NCBI RefSeq assembly: GCF_004137245.1
Contig: NZ_SDWS01000001.1
Coordinates: 682,001 to 746,000, forward strand
Length of the DNA: 64,000 bases
Direction: 5' to 3'
DNA from: Nocardioides glacieisoli
Lineage (GTDB): Bacteria > Actinomycetota > Actinomycetes > Propionibacteriales > Nocardioidaceae
The notes under the pieces were generated by a model. The model did not search any database, was not told where the DNA came from, and saw nothing but the letters and a program-made list of their open reading frames with translations. Shown piece after piece: positions 8,059 to 18,778 of the stretch (position 1 is its first letter; every line of letters begins with the position of its first letter). The translations under genes were made by a program, and so were the position numbers.

Positions 8059-8982
8059 GTGAGTCCAGGAGCACCTGTCGTCGAGGTCCGTGACCTCCGC
8101 ATGCGCTACGGCGACAAGGACGTGCTGACCGGCGTCGAGTTCTCGATCGAGCAGGGCGAGGTGGTGTGCCTGCTCGGCCCCAACGGTGCGGGCAAGACGA
8201 CCACCATCGAGATCCTCGAGGGCTTCCGCGAGCGCTCGGCAGGCGAGGTGACCGTGCTCGGCGAGGACCCCCGCCGGGCGAGCGAGGCCTGGCGCGCCCG
8301 CACCGGAGTCGTCCTGCAGTCGTGGCGCGACCACCCCCGGTGGACGCCGCGGACGTTGCTGGACCAGGTGGGCGGCTACTACGCCCCGTACGCGACTCCC
8401 GACCGGCCCAGGCCGGTCCCGACCGACGAGCTGCTCGACGTCGTGGGCCTCGTCGACCTCGCCGACCAGAAGATCGCCACCTTCTCGGGCGGACAGCGGC
8501 GTCGGCTGGACGTGGCCATGGGGATCATCGGACGGCCCGAGCTGCTCTTCCTCGACGAGCCCACCGCCGGTTTCGACCCGCAGGCCCGCCGCGAGTTCCA
8601 CCACGTCGTGCACCGGCTCGCCGACCTCGAGCACACCACGATCCTGCTGACGACCCACGACCTCGACGAGGCCGAGAAGCTCGCCGATCGGGTGATGATC
8701 CTGGCCGGTGGGCGGATCGTCGCCGACGACACCGCCGAGCACCTCGCGCTGCGAGCCGCGCTGGAGGTGGAGGTGAAGTGGTCGCGCGGCGGCGAGCGCT
8801 TCGTGCACTCGACCGGCGACGCGACCGACTTCGTACGTCGCCTGCTCGCCGAGCCCGGCGAGCCGGTGGTCGACCTCGAGGTCCGCCGCGCGAGCCTCGA
8901 GGACGCCTACCTGGACCTGGTGCAGCAGCACGAGGCGGGCGAGTCCGACGAGGCCGTCCGTGCGTTCAGGGAGGTCGTCTGA
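8059..8982 (+). CDS. ABC transporter ATP-binding protein
   Basis: 307 residues. Walker A GPNGAGKTT, signature FSGGQRRRLDVAMG, Walker B LLFLDEPTAGFDPQAR and the switch histidine in TTHDLDEAE are all present. The C-terminal extension of about 90 residues is typical of ATPases paired with ABC-2 exporters. It couples by a 1-bp overlap to its permease. The GTG start has no Shine-Dalgarno site, consistent with the leaderless promoter. Confidence 0.93.
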   Translation: MSPGAPVVEVRDLRMRYGDKDVLTGVEFSIEQGEVVCLLGPNGAGKTTTIEILEGFRERSAGEVTVLGEDPRRASEAWRARTGVVLQSWRDHPRWTPRTLLDQVGGYYAPYATPDRPRPVPTDELLDVVGLVDLADQKIATFSGGQRRRLDVAMGIIGRPELLFLDEPTAGFDPQARREFHHVVHRLADLEHTTILLTTHDLDEAEKLADRVMILAGGRIVADDTAEHLALRAALEVEVKWSRGGERFVHSTGDATDFVRRLLAEPGEPVVDLEVRRASLEDAYLDLVQQHEAGESDEAVRAFREVV

Positions 8983-9854
8983 TGGGCGGCACGACATCAC
9001 CCCGGGGTTCCGTTCCCCACGCCGTCCGGCTCGGCGTGCGACGCGGCTGGAGCGAGTTCGTCCAGAGCCTGCGCAGCTCCCAGGACCAGTGGTTCTACCT
9101 GTTCACGGCCCTCCTCGCGGTGGGCTACCTCTACCTCCGCCGCGACACACCCGTCGAGGGCACCGACCTGATGCTGCCGTCGGTCGCGCTGCCGAGCATC
9201 CTCGGGGCCATGGTGGCCTTCGGCCTCGTCATCGGCCCGGCCTACGCCCTGGCGATGGAGAAGGAGGACGGCACCCTGCTGCGCGCCAAGGCGGTGCCGA
9301 ACGGCCTCGTCGGCTACTTCGCCGGGCAGCTGGTCCTCCACTCGGCGAGCATCATCCCACAGACCGTCGCCGTGCTCGTCCCGAGCTTCCTGCTCTTCGA
9401 CGACCTGATGGCGCACCCGGGTGGTTGGTTCACCATCGTCTGGGTGCTCGCCCTCGGCCTGCTCGCCACGCTCCCGATCGGCATGATGATCGGCGCCCTC
9501 GTCCCCGGCGTGCAGAAGATCGGCATGTGGGGGATGCTGCCCGTGATGGTGCTGGCCGGAGTCTCGGGGATCTTCTACCCCGTGCAGGCGCTGTGGGGCT
9601 GGGTCCAGGTCGTCGCCCAGGTCTTCCCGATGTACTGGCTCGGACTCGGCATGCGCTCGGCCTTCCTGCCGGACTCCTACGCCGCCGCGGAGATCGGCGG
9701 CTCCTGGCGCACGCTCGAGACCGTTGCCGTGCTGAGCGCCTGGGCGGTCGTAGGTGCGCTGGTCGCCCCGGCACTGCTCCGCCGGATGGCCCGTCGCCAG
9801 TCCGGCTCCCAGGTCGCGGCTGCCAAGGAAGCCGCGACACAGTGGGTCAGGTGA
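8982..9854 (+). CDS. ABC-2 type permease
   Basis: 290 residues with about six membrane segments of ABC-2 type (for example around FYLFTALLAVGYLYL, LGAMVAFGLVIGPAYALAM, IVWVLALGLLATLPIGMMIG and MLPVMVLAGVSGIFYPV). It forms an exporter with the preceding ATPase; the cargo is unknown. The ATG overlaps the ATPase stop by one base, and its own stop overlaps the next gene's GTG. Confidence 0.9.
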   Translation: MGGTTSPRGSVPHAVRLGVRRGWSEFVQSLRSSQDQWFYLFTALLAVGYLYLRRDTPVEGTDLMLPSVALPSILGAMVAFGLVIGPAYALAMEKEDGTLLRAKAVPNGLVGYFAGQLVLHSASIIPQTVAVLVPSFLLFDDLMAHPGGWFTIVWVLALGLLATLPIGMMIGALVPGVQKIGMWGMLPVMVLAGVSGIFYPVQALWGWVQVVAQVFPMYWLGLGMRSAFLPDSYAAAEIGGSWRTLETVAVLSAWAVVGALVAPALLRRMARRQSGSQVAAAKEAATQWVR

Positions 9855-10093
9855 GCGAGACCGTGCACAACCGGATCGCTCTGCTGCGCGCCGAGCAGGG
9901 CGTGACCCGCCGCGACCTCGCGACCGCCCTGGGCGTGCACTACCAGACCGTGGGGTACCTCGAACGCGGGGAGAACAGCCCCAGCCTGGACCTCGCCCTG
10001 CGCATCGCCGCCTTCTTCGACGTCCCGGTCGAGGCGGTGTTCTCGCTCACCCCGTTCCCGCGGGTCAGCGACCAGGCGGGGCGCCCCGCCTGA
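9851..10093 (+). CDS. XRE-family helix-turn-helix regulator
   Basis: 80 residues, nearly all one HTH_3 domain: RIALLRAEQGVTRRDLATAL, then GVHYQTVGYLERGENSPS. It has no effector domain. It is translationally coupled to the ABC exporter (GTGA overlap), so it is a natural candidate to autoregulate the operon through the palindrome at 8013-8030. That link is inferred from position only. Confidence 0.85.
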   Translation: MSETVHNRIALLRAEQGVTRRDLATALGVHYQTVGYLERGENSPSLDLALRIAAFFDVPVEAVFSLTPFPRVSDQAGRPA

Positions 10094-10112
10094 CGCGCGG
10101 TAGCGTCACGGC

Positions 10113-10718
10113 GTGCCCGAAGTCCTCGTCCCCGCCAGCCGTTGGCCGCGCTGGGTCGACAACTTCGCGACCGGCCACGGCGGCACTGACCTGAGCGTTG
10201 CGGACGGAGCCCTCCGTGGAGTGGCCGAGGACGGCTCGCACTTCACTGCGCGACTTCCCTTCGACACGGCGTACGACGGACCGGCGGAGGCGGGTGCCTT
10301 CGCACACGCCGCCGTCGTGCCCGGGACGTGGGGCGTGCTGCTCGTCCGCAAGGGCGGCTTCGCCGTCGCGCGGATGGCCGGCGCCGCGATGGTCGAGCAC
10401 AAGATCGGACAGCGCCACGTGCAGGGCCGCACTAAGGCCGGCGGCCAGAGCCAGCAGCGCTTCGCCCGCCGCCGCGACAACCAGGCGCGTCAGGCCTACG
10501 AAGCGGCGGCCGACCACGCCGCGCGGATCCTGACCGGCGTACGCCTCGCCTCGACCGGTGGCGACCACGTGGCGGTCGACGCAGTGCTCGGCGACACCCG
10601 GCTGTCCTCGGTCACCGTGGTGAAGCCCTGGCTGGCGGTCCCCGACCCGCGCCGAGCGGTCCTGGACGCCGCCATCGCCGACACCCAGGCGATCCAGGTC
10701 GACGTCACCAACGCCTGA
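10113..10718 (+). CDS. acVLRF1-family peptidyl-tRNA hydrolase
   Basis: 201 residues. It matches the actinobacterial VLRF1 family, relatives of eukaryotic Vms1/ANKZF1 and eRF1 that release nascent peptides from peptidyl-tRNA on obstructed ribosomes. The catalytic loop is visible as KAGGQSQQRFARRRDNQA around residue 110, with the conserved glutamine. The GTG start is six bases behind TAGCGT and lacks a ribosome-binding site, so a leaderless mRNA is likely. A large hairpin follows. Confidence 0.8.
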   Translation: MPEVLVPASRWPRWVDNFATGHGGTDLSVADGALRGVAEDGSHFTARLPFDTAYDGPAEAGAFAHAAVVPGTWGVLLVRKGGFAVARMAGAAMVEHKIGQRHVQGRTKAGGQSQQRFARRRDNQARQAYEAAADHAARILTGVRLASTGGDHVAVDAVLGDTRLSSVTVVKPWLAVPDPRRAVLDAAIADTQAIQVDVTNA

Positions 10719-10720
10719 CT

Positions 10721-10758
10721 TCATGAGAATTCCCGGTGCTGACCGCGAGTTCTCATGA
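10721..10758. repeat. 38-bp palindrome between acVLRF1 and the second ABC operon
   Basis: Two 17-bp arms starting TCATGAGAA pair with only two mismatches around a 4-nt loop (10738-10741). It lies three bases after a stop codon and 25 bases before the TACCGT box of the next gene. It could end the upstream transcript, bind a regulator, or be one copy of a REP-like repeat; the sequence alone does not decide. Confidence 0.6.
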
Positions 10759-10794
10759 CGCACCGTGCCGGCCGTGACGTCGTACCGTGGCGGG

Positions 10795-11718
10795 GTGAGC
10801 AACCCGATCGAGATCCAGGGACTGGTGAAGGCGTTCGGCAGCGTACGGGCCCTCGACGACCTGGACCTCAGCGTCGAGCAAGGTGAGGTGCACGGCTTCC
10901 TCGGGCCCCACGGTGCCGGCAAGTCCACCACCATCCGGGTCCTGCTCGGGCTGCTGCGTGCGAGCGCCGGCTCGGTCCGCCTCCTCGGCGGCGACCCGTG
11001 GGCCGACGCAGCGGCGCTGCACCGCAGGCTCGCCTACGTGCCCGGTGACGTGACCCTGTGGCCCAACCTCACGGGGGGCGAAGTGATTGACCTCCTCGGT
11101 CGCCTGCGCGGCGGGCTCGACGAACGCCGGCGCGCCGACCTGGTCGAGCGCTTCGAGCTCGACCCGTCCAAGAAGGGCCGCACCTACTCGAAGGGCAACA
11201 GGCAGAAGGTCGCGCTGGTCGCGGCGCTCGCCAGCGACGTGGAGCTCCTGCTCCTCGACGAGCCCACCAGCGGGCTCGACCCGCTCATGGAAGCGGTCTT
11301 CCAGCAGTGCGTGGAGGACTTCCGCGCCGGCGGCGGCACGGTGCTGCTCTCCAGCCACATCCTCGCCGAGGTCGAGCGGCTGTGCGACCGCGTCAGCATC
11401 ATCCGCTCCGGCCGGTGCGTCGAGTCGGGGACGCTGACCGAGCTGCGACACCTCACGCGTACGACGGTGCGCGCCGAGACCACGCGTCCCCCCGAGGGGC
11501 TCGGCGACCTGGTCGGCGTCCACGACCTGCTGCTCGAGGGCCGCCGGGTGGCCTTCGAGGTCGACACCAGCGCCCTGCCCAGCGCGCTGGCCGCGCTCCA
11601 AGACGCCGGGATCGGCACCCTCACCGCCACGCCGCCGACGCTCGAGGAGCTCTTCATGCGGCACTACGGCGACGACGTGTCGGACACGGCGTCCGGGGCA
11701 TCGGGAGGCGCCTCGTGA
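10795..11718 (+). CDS. ABC transporter ATP-binding protein (polyketide-exporter type)
   Basis: 307 residues. Walker [10 protein letters not shown] has His where Asn is usual. The signature region is unusual, [13 protein letters not shown] in place of LSGGQ; Walker B is [14 protein letters not shown]. These features match the ATPases paired with COG3559-type exporters of the next gene. GTG 10795 follows TACCGT by six bases, pointing to a leaderless start. It overlaps the permease gene as GTGA. Confidence 0.9.
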   Translation: MSNPIEIQGLVKAFGSVRALDDLDLSVEQGEVHGFLGPHGAGKSTTIRVLLGLLRASAGSVRLLGGDPWADAAALHRRLAYVPGDVTLWPNLTGGEVIDLLGRLRGGLDERRRADLVERFELDPSKKGRTYSKGNRQKVALVAALASDVELLLLDEPTSGLDPLMEAVFQQCVEDFRAGGGTVLLSSHILAEVERLCDRVSIIRSGRCVESGTLTELRHLTRTTVRAETTRPPEGLGDLVGVHDLLLEGRRVAFEVDTSALPSALAALQDAGIGTLTATPPTLEELFMRHYGDDVSDTASGASGGAS

Positions 11719-13292
11719 CCGGTGCCGGGATGCTGTTGCGCCACTTCCTGCGACGCGACCGCTGGATGCTGCTGGCGTGGTCGGTCGGCATCACGGTCCT
11801 CTACTGGTCGCAAGCCGTCAGCGTGAAGGGCCTCTACGCCACCCAGGAGGAGTTCGACCGGGCCGCTGTGGCCATGGAGGCCAACACCGCCTTCATCGCC
11901 ATGACCGGTCCGGCCCGCGCGCTCAACACCGTCGGCGGGCAGGTCACCTGGCAGGCGACCGCCTTCGGCGCGATCACGATCGGCCTGATGTCGATGTTCC
12001 TGGTCGTGCGCCACACGCGCGCCGAGGAGGAGTCCGGTCGCGACGAGATGCTCCGCTCCGCCGCCGTAGGCCGCCGGGCGACCACGGCCGCCACGGTCCT
12101 GGTCGCGCTCGTCGCCAACGTGCTCACCGGGACGCTGGTCACGCTGAGCCTGGTCACCTTCCCCCTCGCCGTTCCCGACTCGCTCGCGTTGGGGGTCGGT
12201 CTGGCCGCCGTCGGGATGGTCTTCGCCGGTGTCGCGCTGCTCGCGGCCCAGCTCACGTCGAGCCCCCGCGCCGCGTACGGCCTGACCGGCGCCGTCATCG
12301 GCGCGGCCTACGTGTTGCGTGCCGTCGGCGACGTCGGGTCACCGGCCCTCACCTGGATGTCCCCGATCGGGTGGTACCAGGGCATGCACGCCTTCTCCGG
12401 GGTGAGGTGGTGGCCCCTCGCACTGCTGGTCCTCGCGGCGTCGTCCGTGATCGCCGCGGCAGGCTGGACGTTCGGCGGGCGCGACCACGGTGCCGGCGTG
12501 CTGACTGCGCGGCCGGGCCCCGTCCGGGCAGATGCGTTCCTCGGTACGCCGCTGGGGCTGGCGTGGCGGCTGCAGCGGGGCTCGCTGATCGGCTGGAGCC
12601 TGGGCCTGCTGCTCACGGGTCTGTCCTACGGCTCGCTGGGCACCGACATCGGTGACCTGCTCGGCGACTCGGAGACCACGCAGGACATGTTCGTCCGTGG
12701 AGGCACCGATCTCGTCGAGGGGTTCTACGCCACCTCGATCGTGATGCTGGCCCTGATGAGCTGCGGGTACGCCGTCTCGGCTGCGCTGCGTCCACGTCAT
12801 GACGAGTCGTCGGGGCTGGCCGAGATCCTGCTGGCCACCGGGCTGTCGCGGCGTCGGTACCTGCTCGCGCAGGTCGTCCTCACCGTGACCGGGTCCGCGG
12901 TCGTGGTCGGCGCCGCAGGGCTGGGCCTGGGCGTCGGCTACGCACTGACGACCGGTGACGGGAGTGCCGTCGGGACCTACCTGCTCGCGATGCTTCCCTA
13001 CCTGGCACCGGTGCTGGTGCTCAGTGCGGTGGCCCGACTGCTCTTCGGGGTGCATGCCCGGGCGGCCCTGCTGGCCTGGGTCGGACTGCTGTTCGCCGTC
13101 GTCGTGCTCCTCTTCGGACAGGTGCTGCAGATCCCGGAGTGGCTGCAGGCCGTCTCGCCCTTCGACCACCTCGCGCTCGTGCCCGCCGAGGACTTCGGGT
13201 GGGCGCCGTTCCTCGCTCTGCTGGCGGTCGCCGCAGTGCTGAGCGGCGCGGGGCAGCTGCTCTTCCGTCGACGCGACATCGAGGTGCGCTAG
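11715..13292 (+). CDS. ABC-2 permease, COG3559-type putative polyketide antibiotic exporter
   Basis: 525 residues with roughly twelve membrane segments in two halves, each opening with a cytoplasmic stretch ([14 protein letters not shown] and [16 protein letters not shown]). This internal duplication is the hallmark of COG3559-type ABC permeases. It pairs with the ATPase just upstream. The real cargo is unknown; the family name does not prove antibiotic export. The TAG stop doubles as part of the probable -10 box of the next gene. Confidence 0.85.
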   Translation: MTGAGMLLRHFLRRDRWMLLAWSVGITVLYWSQAVSVKGLYATQEEFDRAAVAMEANTAFIAMTGPARALNTVGGQVTWQATAFGAITIGLMSMFLVVRHTRAEEESGRDEMLRSAAVGRRATTAATVLVALVANVLTGTLVTLSLVTFPLAVPDSLALGVGLAAVGMVFAGVALLAAQLTSSPRAAYGLTGAVIGAAYVLRAVGDVGSPALTWMSPIGWYQGMHAFSGVRWWPLALLVLAASSVIAAAGWTFGGRDHGAGVLTARPGPVRADAFLGTPLGLAWRLQRGSLIGWSLGLLLTGLSYGSLGTDIGDLLGDSETTQDMFVRGGTDLVEGFYATSIVMLALMSCGYAVSAALRPRHDESSGLAEILLATGLSRRRYLLAQVVLTVTGSAVVVGAAGLGLGVGYALTTGDGSAVGTYLLAMLPYLAPVLVLSAVARLLFGVHARAALLAWVGLLFAVVVLLFGQVLQIPEWLQAVSPFDHLALVPAEDFGWAPFLALLAVAAVLSGAGQLLFRRRDIEVR

Positions 13293-13302
13293 GTTCCCCG
13301 CC

Positions 13303-14229
13303 ATGGACCTGCCCCGGTGGCAACCCGAGCCGGGATGGCAGCCGATCCCGGGTGCGGGACCGGCGACGGCCGGTGTCTGGTCGGCCACCATCGGCGGTCG
13401 CGACGTCGTGGTCAAGCGACTGCAGTGTCCCGACCCGGTCGACGCCCGCGGGGCCATGGTCCCGGCCGACGTGAACTACTGGCGCCGTGCCGCCGAGGTC
13501 GCCCTCAGCGGCGTCGTCGCCGGGTCACCCGGGCTGCGCGAGGCGCCAGTGGTGCGCGTCGAGGAGGACGACGAGGGCATCACGCTCGTCCACGCCCGCG
13601 TCGAGCACGTGGACGCGCCGGGGCTGTGGCTGGCGGCCTGCCTGGGCAGGTTCGCCCCGACCGACCTCGGAGACCACGCCTGGCTGGCCCGCGACCAGCT
13701 GCGCAGCCGGCTCGCCCTGGTCGCGCACCGCGGCGGGTGGCGGACCCTTGCCCGCACACCCATGGCCGACGTCGCCGACCACCTCTGGACCCACCGCACG
13801 CAGTGGCTCGACGTGTGCGACGCCCTCCCGCAGGTCGCGCAGCACGGCGACCCGTCTGCCGCCAACATCCCCGGCAGGAGCGACCAGGAAGCAGGGGGAG
13901 GGGCCGTCGCGATCGACTGGGCACACCTCGGCCGGGGCCCGGTCGGCGCCGACCTCGGCTACCTCTCGCTGGCGACCCGCGAGGACGTGGAGCCCCTCGT
14001 CGAGGCGTACGTCGCCGCGCTGCCGCCCGGCCTCGCCAGCACCGACGACGTACGCACCGGCGCCCGCGTGATGGCGGTCTACACCGCGCTCACACGCCTC
14101 GACTGGGCGCTGGCACGCGTCGCGGACGGAGACGGTGCTCTCGCCGGGAAGTTCCGCCACCCGAGCGTCGCGCCCTACATCCGCGCGATGCAACGCCAGG
14201 TGGACCAGATCGAGGCGCTGCTCGCCTGA
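13303..14229 (+). CDS. Aminoglycoside-phosphotransferase-like kinase (APH fold)
   Basis: 308 residues. The C-terminal lobe has the kinase-like catalytic loop HGDPSAANIPG (about residue 184) and the metal-binding AIDWAHLGRGPVGADLGYL. The N-terminal lobe includes a beta strand with lysine, GRDVVVKRLQ. This is an APH/choline-kinase fold; the phosphate acceptor is unknown and resistance should not be assumed. ATG 13303 is seven bases after TAGGTT, which overlaps the upstream stop codon. Confidence 0.75.
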   Translation: MDLPRWQPEPGWQPIPGAGPATAGVWSATIGGRDVVVKRLQCPDPVDARGAMVPADVNYWRRAAEVALSGVVAGSPGLREAPVVRVEEDDEGITLVHARVEHVDAPGLWLAACLGRFAPTDLGDHAWLARDQLRSRLALVAHRGGWRTLARTPMADVADHLWTHRTQWLDVCDALPQVAQHGDPSAANIPGRSDQEAGGGAVAIDWAHLGRGPVGADLGYLSLATREDVEPLVEAYVAALPPGLASTDDVRTGARVMAVYTALTRLDWALARVADGDGALAGKFRHPSVAPYIRAMQRQVDQIEALLA

Positions 14230-14239
14230 CCTCGCCGAG

Positions 14240-15163
14240 TCAGAGCTCGGAGGCCGAGAAGGTGTCGCACGCCTCGAGCGTGCCCTCCTCGTAGCCCGTG
14301 GTGAACCACGCCATCCGCTGCTCCGACGAGCCGTGGGTCCAGCCCTCCTTGTCGACGCCCTGGCCAGACTTCTGCTGGATCCGGTCGTCGCCGACGGCCT
14401 TGGCCGAGTCGAGCGCCTCGGCGATGTCGGCATCGTCGAGCGTGATGAGCTCGCTGTCCTCGGCGTAGGAGGTCCACATGCCGGCGTAGCAGTCGGCCTG
14501 CAGCTCGAGGCGTACGGCGTCGGAGTCGGCACCCTGCTGCGTGCGGACCTGCCCCATGGTGCCCATCAGGTTCTGGATGTGGTGGCCGTACTCGTGACCG
14601 ATGACGTAGGGCTCGACGAAGTCCCCACCCTGGCCGCCGAGCTGGCCCTCGAGCACGTCCTGGAAGAAGGTCGTGTCGAGGTAGATCTGCGAGTCTCCCG
14701 GGCAGTAGAACGGCCCGACCTGCGACGTCGCCTCGCCGCAGGCGGTGTTCACGCCGCCGCTGAAGGTGCGCAGTGTCGCGGGCTGGAGCTCCATGTCAGC
14801 CTGCTCCGGCAACGTCGTGCTCCAGTAGTCCACCAGGGAGTTCTCGACCGCGACGCGCGCACAGTCCTCGTCCGTGTTGGCGTCGGCGCCGGTCTTGCAG
14901 TTGGCGTAGCGCCCGGTGTCCTCCATCCGGCTCGCATCGGTGCCGGACGAGGTCGTGTCGGTGCCGCCGCCGGGGCTCGGCAGGCCGCCGCCCATGCACG
15001 AGCTGACGACGACGAACAGGATGATGATGATGAGTCCGCCGATGCCGCCGCCGGCCTTGGTGCCGCCCGGGATCGGGATGCGCATCCCGCCGCCACCGCC
15101 GCCACCACCGCCGCCGTCGCCGACGCGCGAGGTGTCGAGCCGGGCCTTCGGGTTGAAGCGCAT
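14240..15163 (-). CDS. Membrane-anchored neutral zinc metallopeptidase (YpfJ/KPN_02809 family)
   Basis: 307 residues. A short N-terminus and a run of about eleven glycines precede one membrane anchor (GLIIIILFVVVSSCMGG). The outer domain carries the zincin motif HEYGHHIQN near residue 200 and the C-terminal WTHGSSEQRMAWFTTGY block typical of this family. I use ATG 15163 because GAAAGG lies seven bases upstream; the frame extends eight codons further. It is convergent with the kinase gene. Confidence 0.88.
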   Translation of the reverse strand: MRFNPKARLDTSRVGDGGGGGGGGGGMRIPIPGGTKAGGGIGGLIIIILFVVVSSCMGGGLPSPGGGTDTTSSGTDASRMEDTGRYANCKTGADANTDEDCARVAVENSLVDYWSTTLPEQADMELQPATLRTFSGGVNTACGEATSQVGPFYCPGDSQIYLDTTFFQDVLEGQLGGQGGDFVEPYVIGHEYGHHIQNLMGTMGQVRTQQGADSDAVRLELQADCYAGMWTSYAEDSELITLDDADIAEALDSAKAVGDDRIQQKSGQGVDKEGWTHGSSEQRMAWFTTGYEEGTLEACDTFSASEL

Positions 15164-15282
15164 GGGAGTGCCTTTCGCATCGTGCACGCGGTGCTCTGAG
15201 CAGGCGGTGTGCCTGATCGCACAGTAGTGCCTGGGCCGCGGATGGGGCTCCCGGAGCCACCCCTTCGTAGGATGCAGCCAAG

Positions 15283-16881
<1,599 letters not shown>

Positions 16882-16909
16882 GGTTACCCGCGGGTAGTAA
16901 CGTGCGACC

Positions 16910-17692
16910 ATGACTCCCGAAGAGCTGGCCGCCGTCGGCCTCCGCCTCGACCTCGACGGTCCCGTTGCGACCGTCACGCTGGACCGGCCCGACGTACGGA
17001 ACGCGCAGACACCGGCGATGTGGCTGGCGCTCGGGGAGATCGGCCGCACCCTGCCCGACGACGTACGCGTCGTGGTGGTGACGGGGGAGGGGGAGACGTT
17101 CTCCGCCGGCCTCGACCGGGCGATGCTCGACCCCTCGACCTCCGGTGAGGAGAGCGTCATCGGTCTGCTCTCCCTCAGCGACGAGGAGGCGTCGGCACGC
17201 ATCGAGGAGTTCCAGCGCGGCTTCACCTGGCTGCGCGACCCCCGCTTCGTCTCGATCGCCAAGGTCCGGGGGTACGCCATCGGCGCGGGCTTCCAGCTCG
17301 CGCTGTCGTGCGACCTGCGGGTCGTGGCCGACGACGCGAAGTTCTCGATGAAGGAGTCGGCCCTCGGCCTCGTGCCCGACCTCACCGGCACGAAGCCGCT
17401 GGTCGAGCACGTCGGCTACGCCCGGGCACTGGAGATCTGCGCCACGGCACGGGTCGTGACGGCCGACGAGGCCGTGCGGATCGGGCTCGCGACGGCGTCG
17501 GTGCCGGGTGACCAGCTGGATGCGGCCGTCGCCGACCTCGCCGCCACGCTCGTCGCGCCGATGCCCGGCGTCGTCCCGGAGACCAAGGCACTGCTGCAGG
17601 GCGCGGCCGACCGCGACCTCGACGAGCAGCGGCGCCTCGAGCGGGAGTCGCAGGTACGCCGCTTCCGGGCCGTCGCGGCCGCCCTCGCCTGA
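16910..17692 (+). CDS. Enoyl-CoA hydratase/isomerase family protein
   Basis: 260 residues of crotonase fold. Seen: VTLDRPDVRNAQTPAMWLAL at the N-terminus, the oxyanion-hole regions FSAGLDRAML and KVRGYAIGAGFQLALSCDLR, and SMKESALGLVPDLTGTKPL with a glutamate at a catalytic-type position. The substrate is not known. TAACGT ends six bases before the ATG, and no Shine-Dalgarno site is present. It is followed by a lipoprotein gene after 65 bp. Confidence 0.88.
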   Translation: MTPEELAAVGLRLDLDGPVATVTLDRPDVRNAQTPAMWLALGEIGRTLPDDVRVVVVTGEGETFSAGLDRAMLDPSTSGEESVIGLLSLSDEEASARIEEFQRGFTWLRDPRFVSIAKVRGYAIGAGFQLALSCDLRVVADDAKFSMKESALGLVPDLTGTKPLVEHVGYARALEICATARVVTADEAVRIGLATASVPGDQLDAAVADLAATLVAPMPGVVPETKALLQGAADRDLDEQRRLERESQVRRFRAVAAALA

Positions 17693-17757
17693 CCAGGCGG
17701 TCCTGAGGCCGACCGGTCGGAGTGGCAGGAACGCCGACCCGGTGACTGTGAAGGGGT

Positions 17758-18774
17758 ATGACTTACTCATCCGGATCGCCGACCTGGCGCACGTACGCAT
17801 TCACGACCGCCGCCGCGGTCCTCGTCCTGGCCGGCTGCTCGTCACAGGGCGTCGGTGGAGCTGGAGGTGCCAGCGCGGAGTCGCACGAGCTGCGGGTGCT
17901 CTTCCAGGCACAGGGCGAGCACAGCGTGGTCGCCCTGGCCGAACTCGACGGGTCACACGTGACGTACCCGCTGGACGACCTGCCCGGCGGCAACCAGACC
18001 AACCCGGATTGGTCGCCGGACGGCAGCCGGCTCGTCTTCGTCCTCGATGACGGGAGCCGTGAGTCGCTCTGGGTCGCCGACGCGGATGGTGGCCACGCAC
18101 GTGAGCTCGTGCCCTGCAGGCGGGCGTGCGCCTGGCTCGACGACCCGGACTGGTCGCCCGACGGGTCGAGCGTCGTCTACAGCCGAACCGAGTCGCGCGG
18201 CACCGCAGGTTGGGGGTCCCTGGAGACCGTCGACGTCGACACCGGGCAGGTGTCGGTGATCCTCGAGGCGCGCGTGCGTACGTTCACTGCGGGCGCCCGG
18301 TGGGCCCCGGACGGCTCGCAGATCGTCTTCGAGAGCGTCCACAAGGGCGGGCCCGGAATCGGTGCCGAGGTGGACGGTGTTGCGCTGAAGATCGTGGCAG
18401 CTGACTCGAGGAAGCCGGGAAAGGCGCTGACGCAGGCCGATCTCTTCGCCGCCACAGCGGACTGGAGCCCGGACGGGGCGAGCATCGTCTACTCCGCGCT
18501 GGCGACCCCGGACTCGGAGGCGCCGGACCTCTTCGTGATCTCCCCTGGGGGCGGCGACCCGCTGCGGCTGACGACGCTGGGGGACAACGGAGGGTACGCC
18601 GCCGAGCCGGCGTGGCGCGCCGACAGCAACCGCGTCGTCTTCAGCGGTCAGCTACCGGACTCGTTCCTCTCGGGGGTGCTGCTGACGGTGTCCGCGGACG
18701 GGGGCGCCGAGCCGGTCGAGCTGGGGGACACCACGATCACCGGCCGGCACCCGCGCGTCGAGCCGGGGGCCTGA
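17758..18774 (+). CDS. TolB-like beta-propeller lipoprotein
   Basis: 338 residues. The N-terminal region ends in a lipobox (VLVLAGCSS), so the mature protein should be lipid-anchored outside the membrane. The rest is WD40-like/TolB-type propeller, with repeated D-W-S-P-D-G words (NPDWSPDGSRLVF, DPDWSPDGSSVVY, TADWSPDGASIVY). Function unknown; such proteins often serve as extracellular binding scaffolds. It is convergent with the sigma-factor operon. Confidence 0.8.
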   Translation: MTYSSGSPTWRTYAFTTAAAVLVLAGCSSQGVGGAGGASAESHELRVLFQAQGEHSVVALAELDGSHVTYPLDDLPGGNQTNPDWSPDGSRLVFVLDDGSRESLWVADADGGHARELVPCRRACAWLDDPDWSPDGSSVVYSRTESRGTAGWGSLETVDVDTGQVSVILEARVRTFTAGARWAPDGSQIVFESVHKGGPGIGAEVDGVALKIVAADSRKPGKALTQADLFAATADWSPDGASIVYSALATPDSEAPDLFVISPGGGDPLRLTTLGDNGGYAAEPAWRADSNRVVFSGQLPDSFLSGVLLTVSADGGAEPVELGDTTITGRHPRVEPGA

Positions 18775-18778
18775 GCAG

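Noticed and set aside
13303..14229. Aminoglycoside resistance gene
   Set aside because: The APH fold is clear, but specific resistance-enzyme features are not, and the genomic setting is ordinary.
15087..15119. Glycine-codon run in the metallopeptidase gene as a phase-variation tract
   Set aside because: The run mixes GGC/GGT/GGA-type codons rather than a pure repeat, and poly-Gly before the membrane anchor is a normal family trait.
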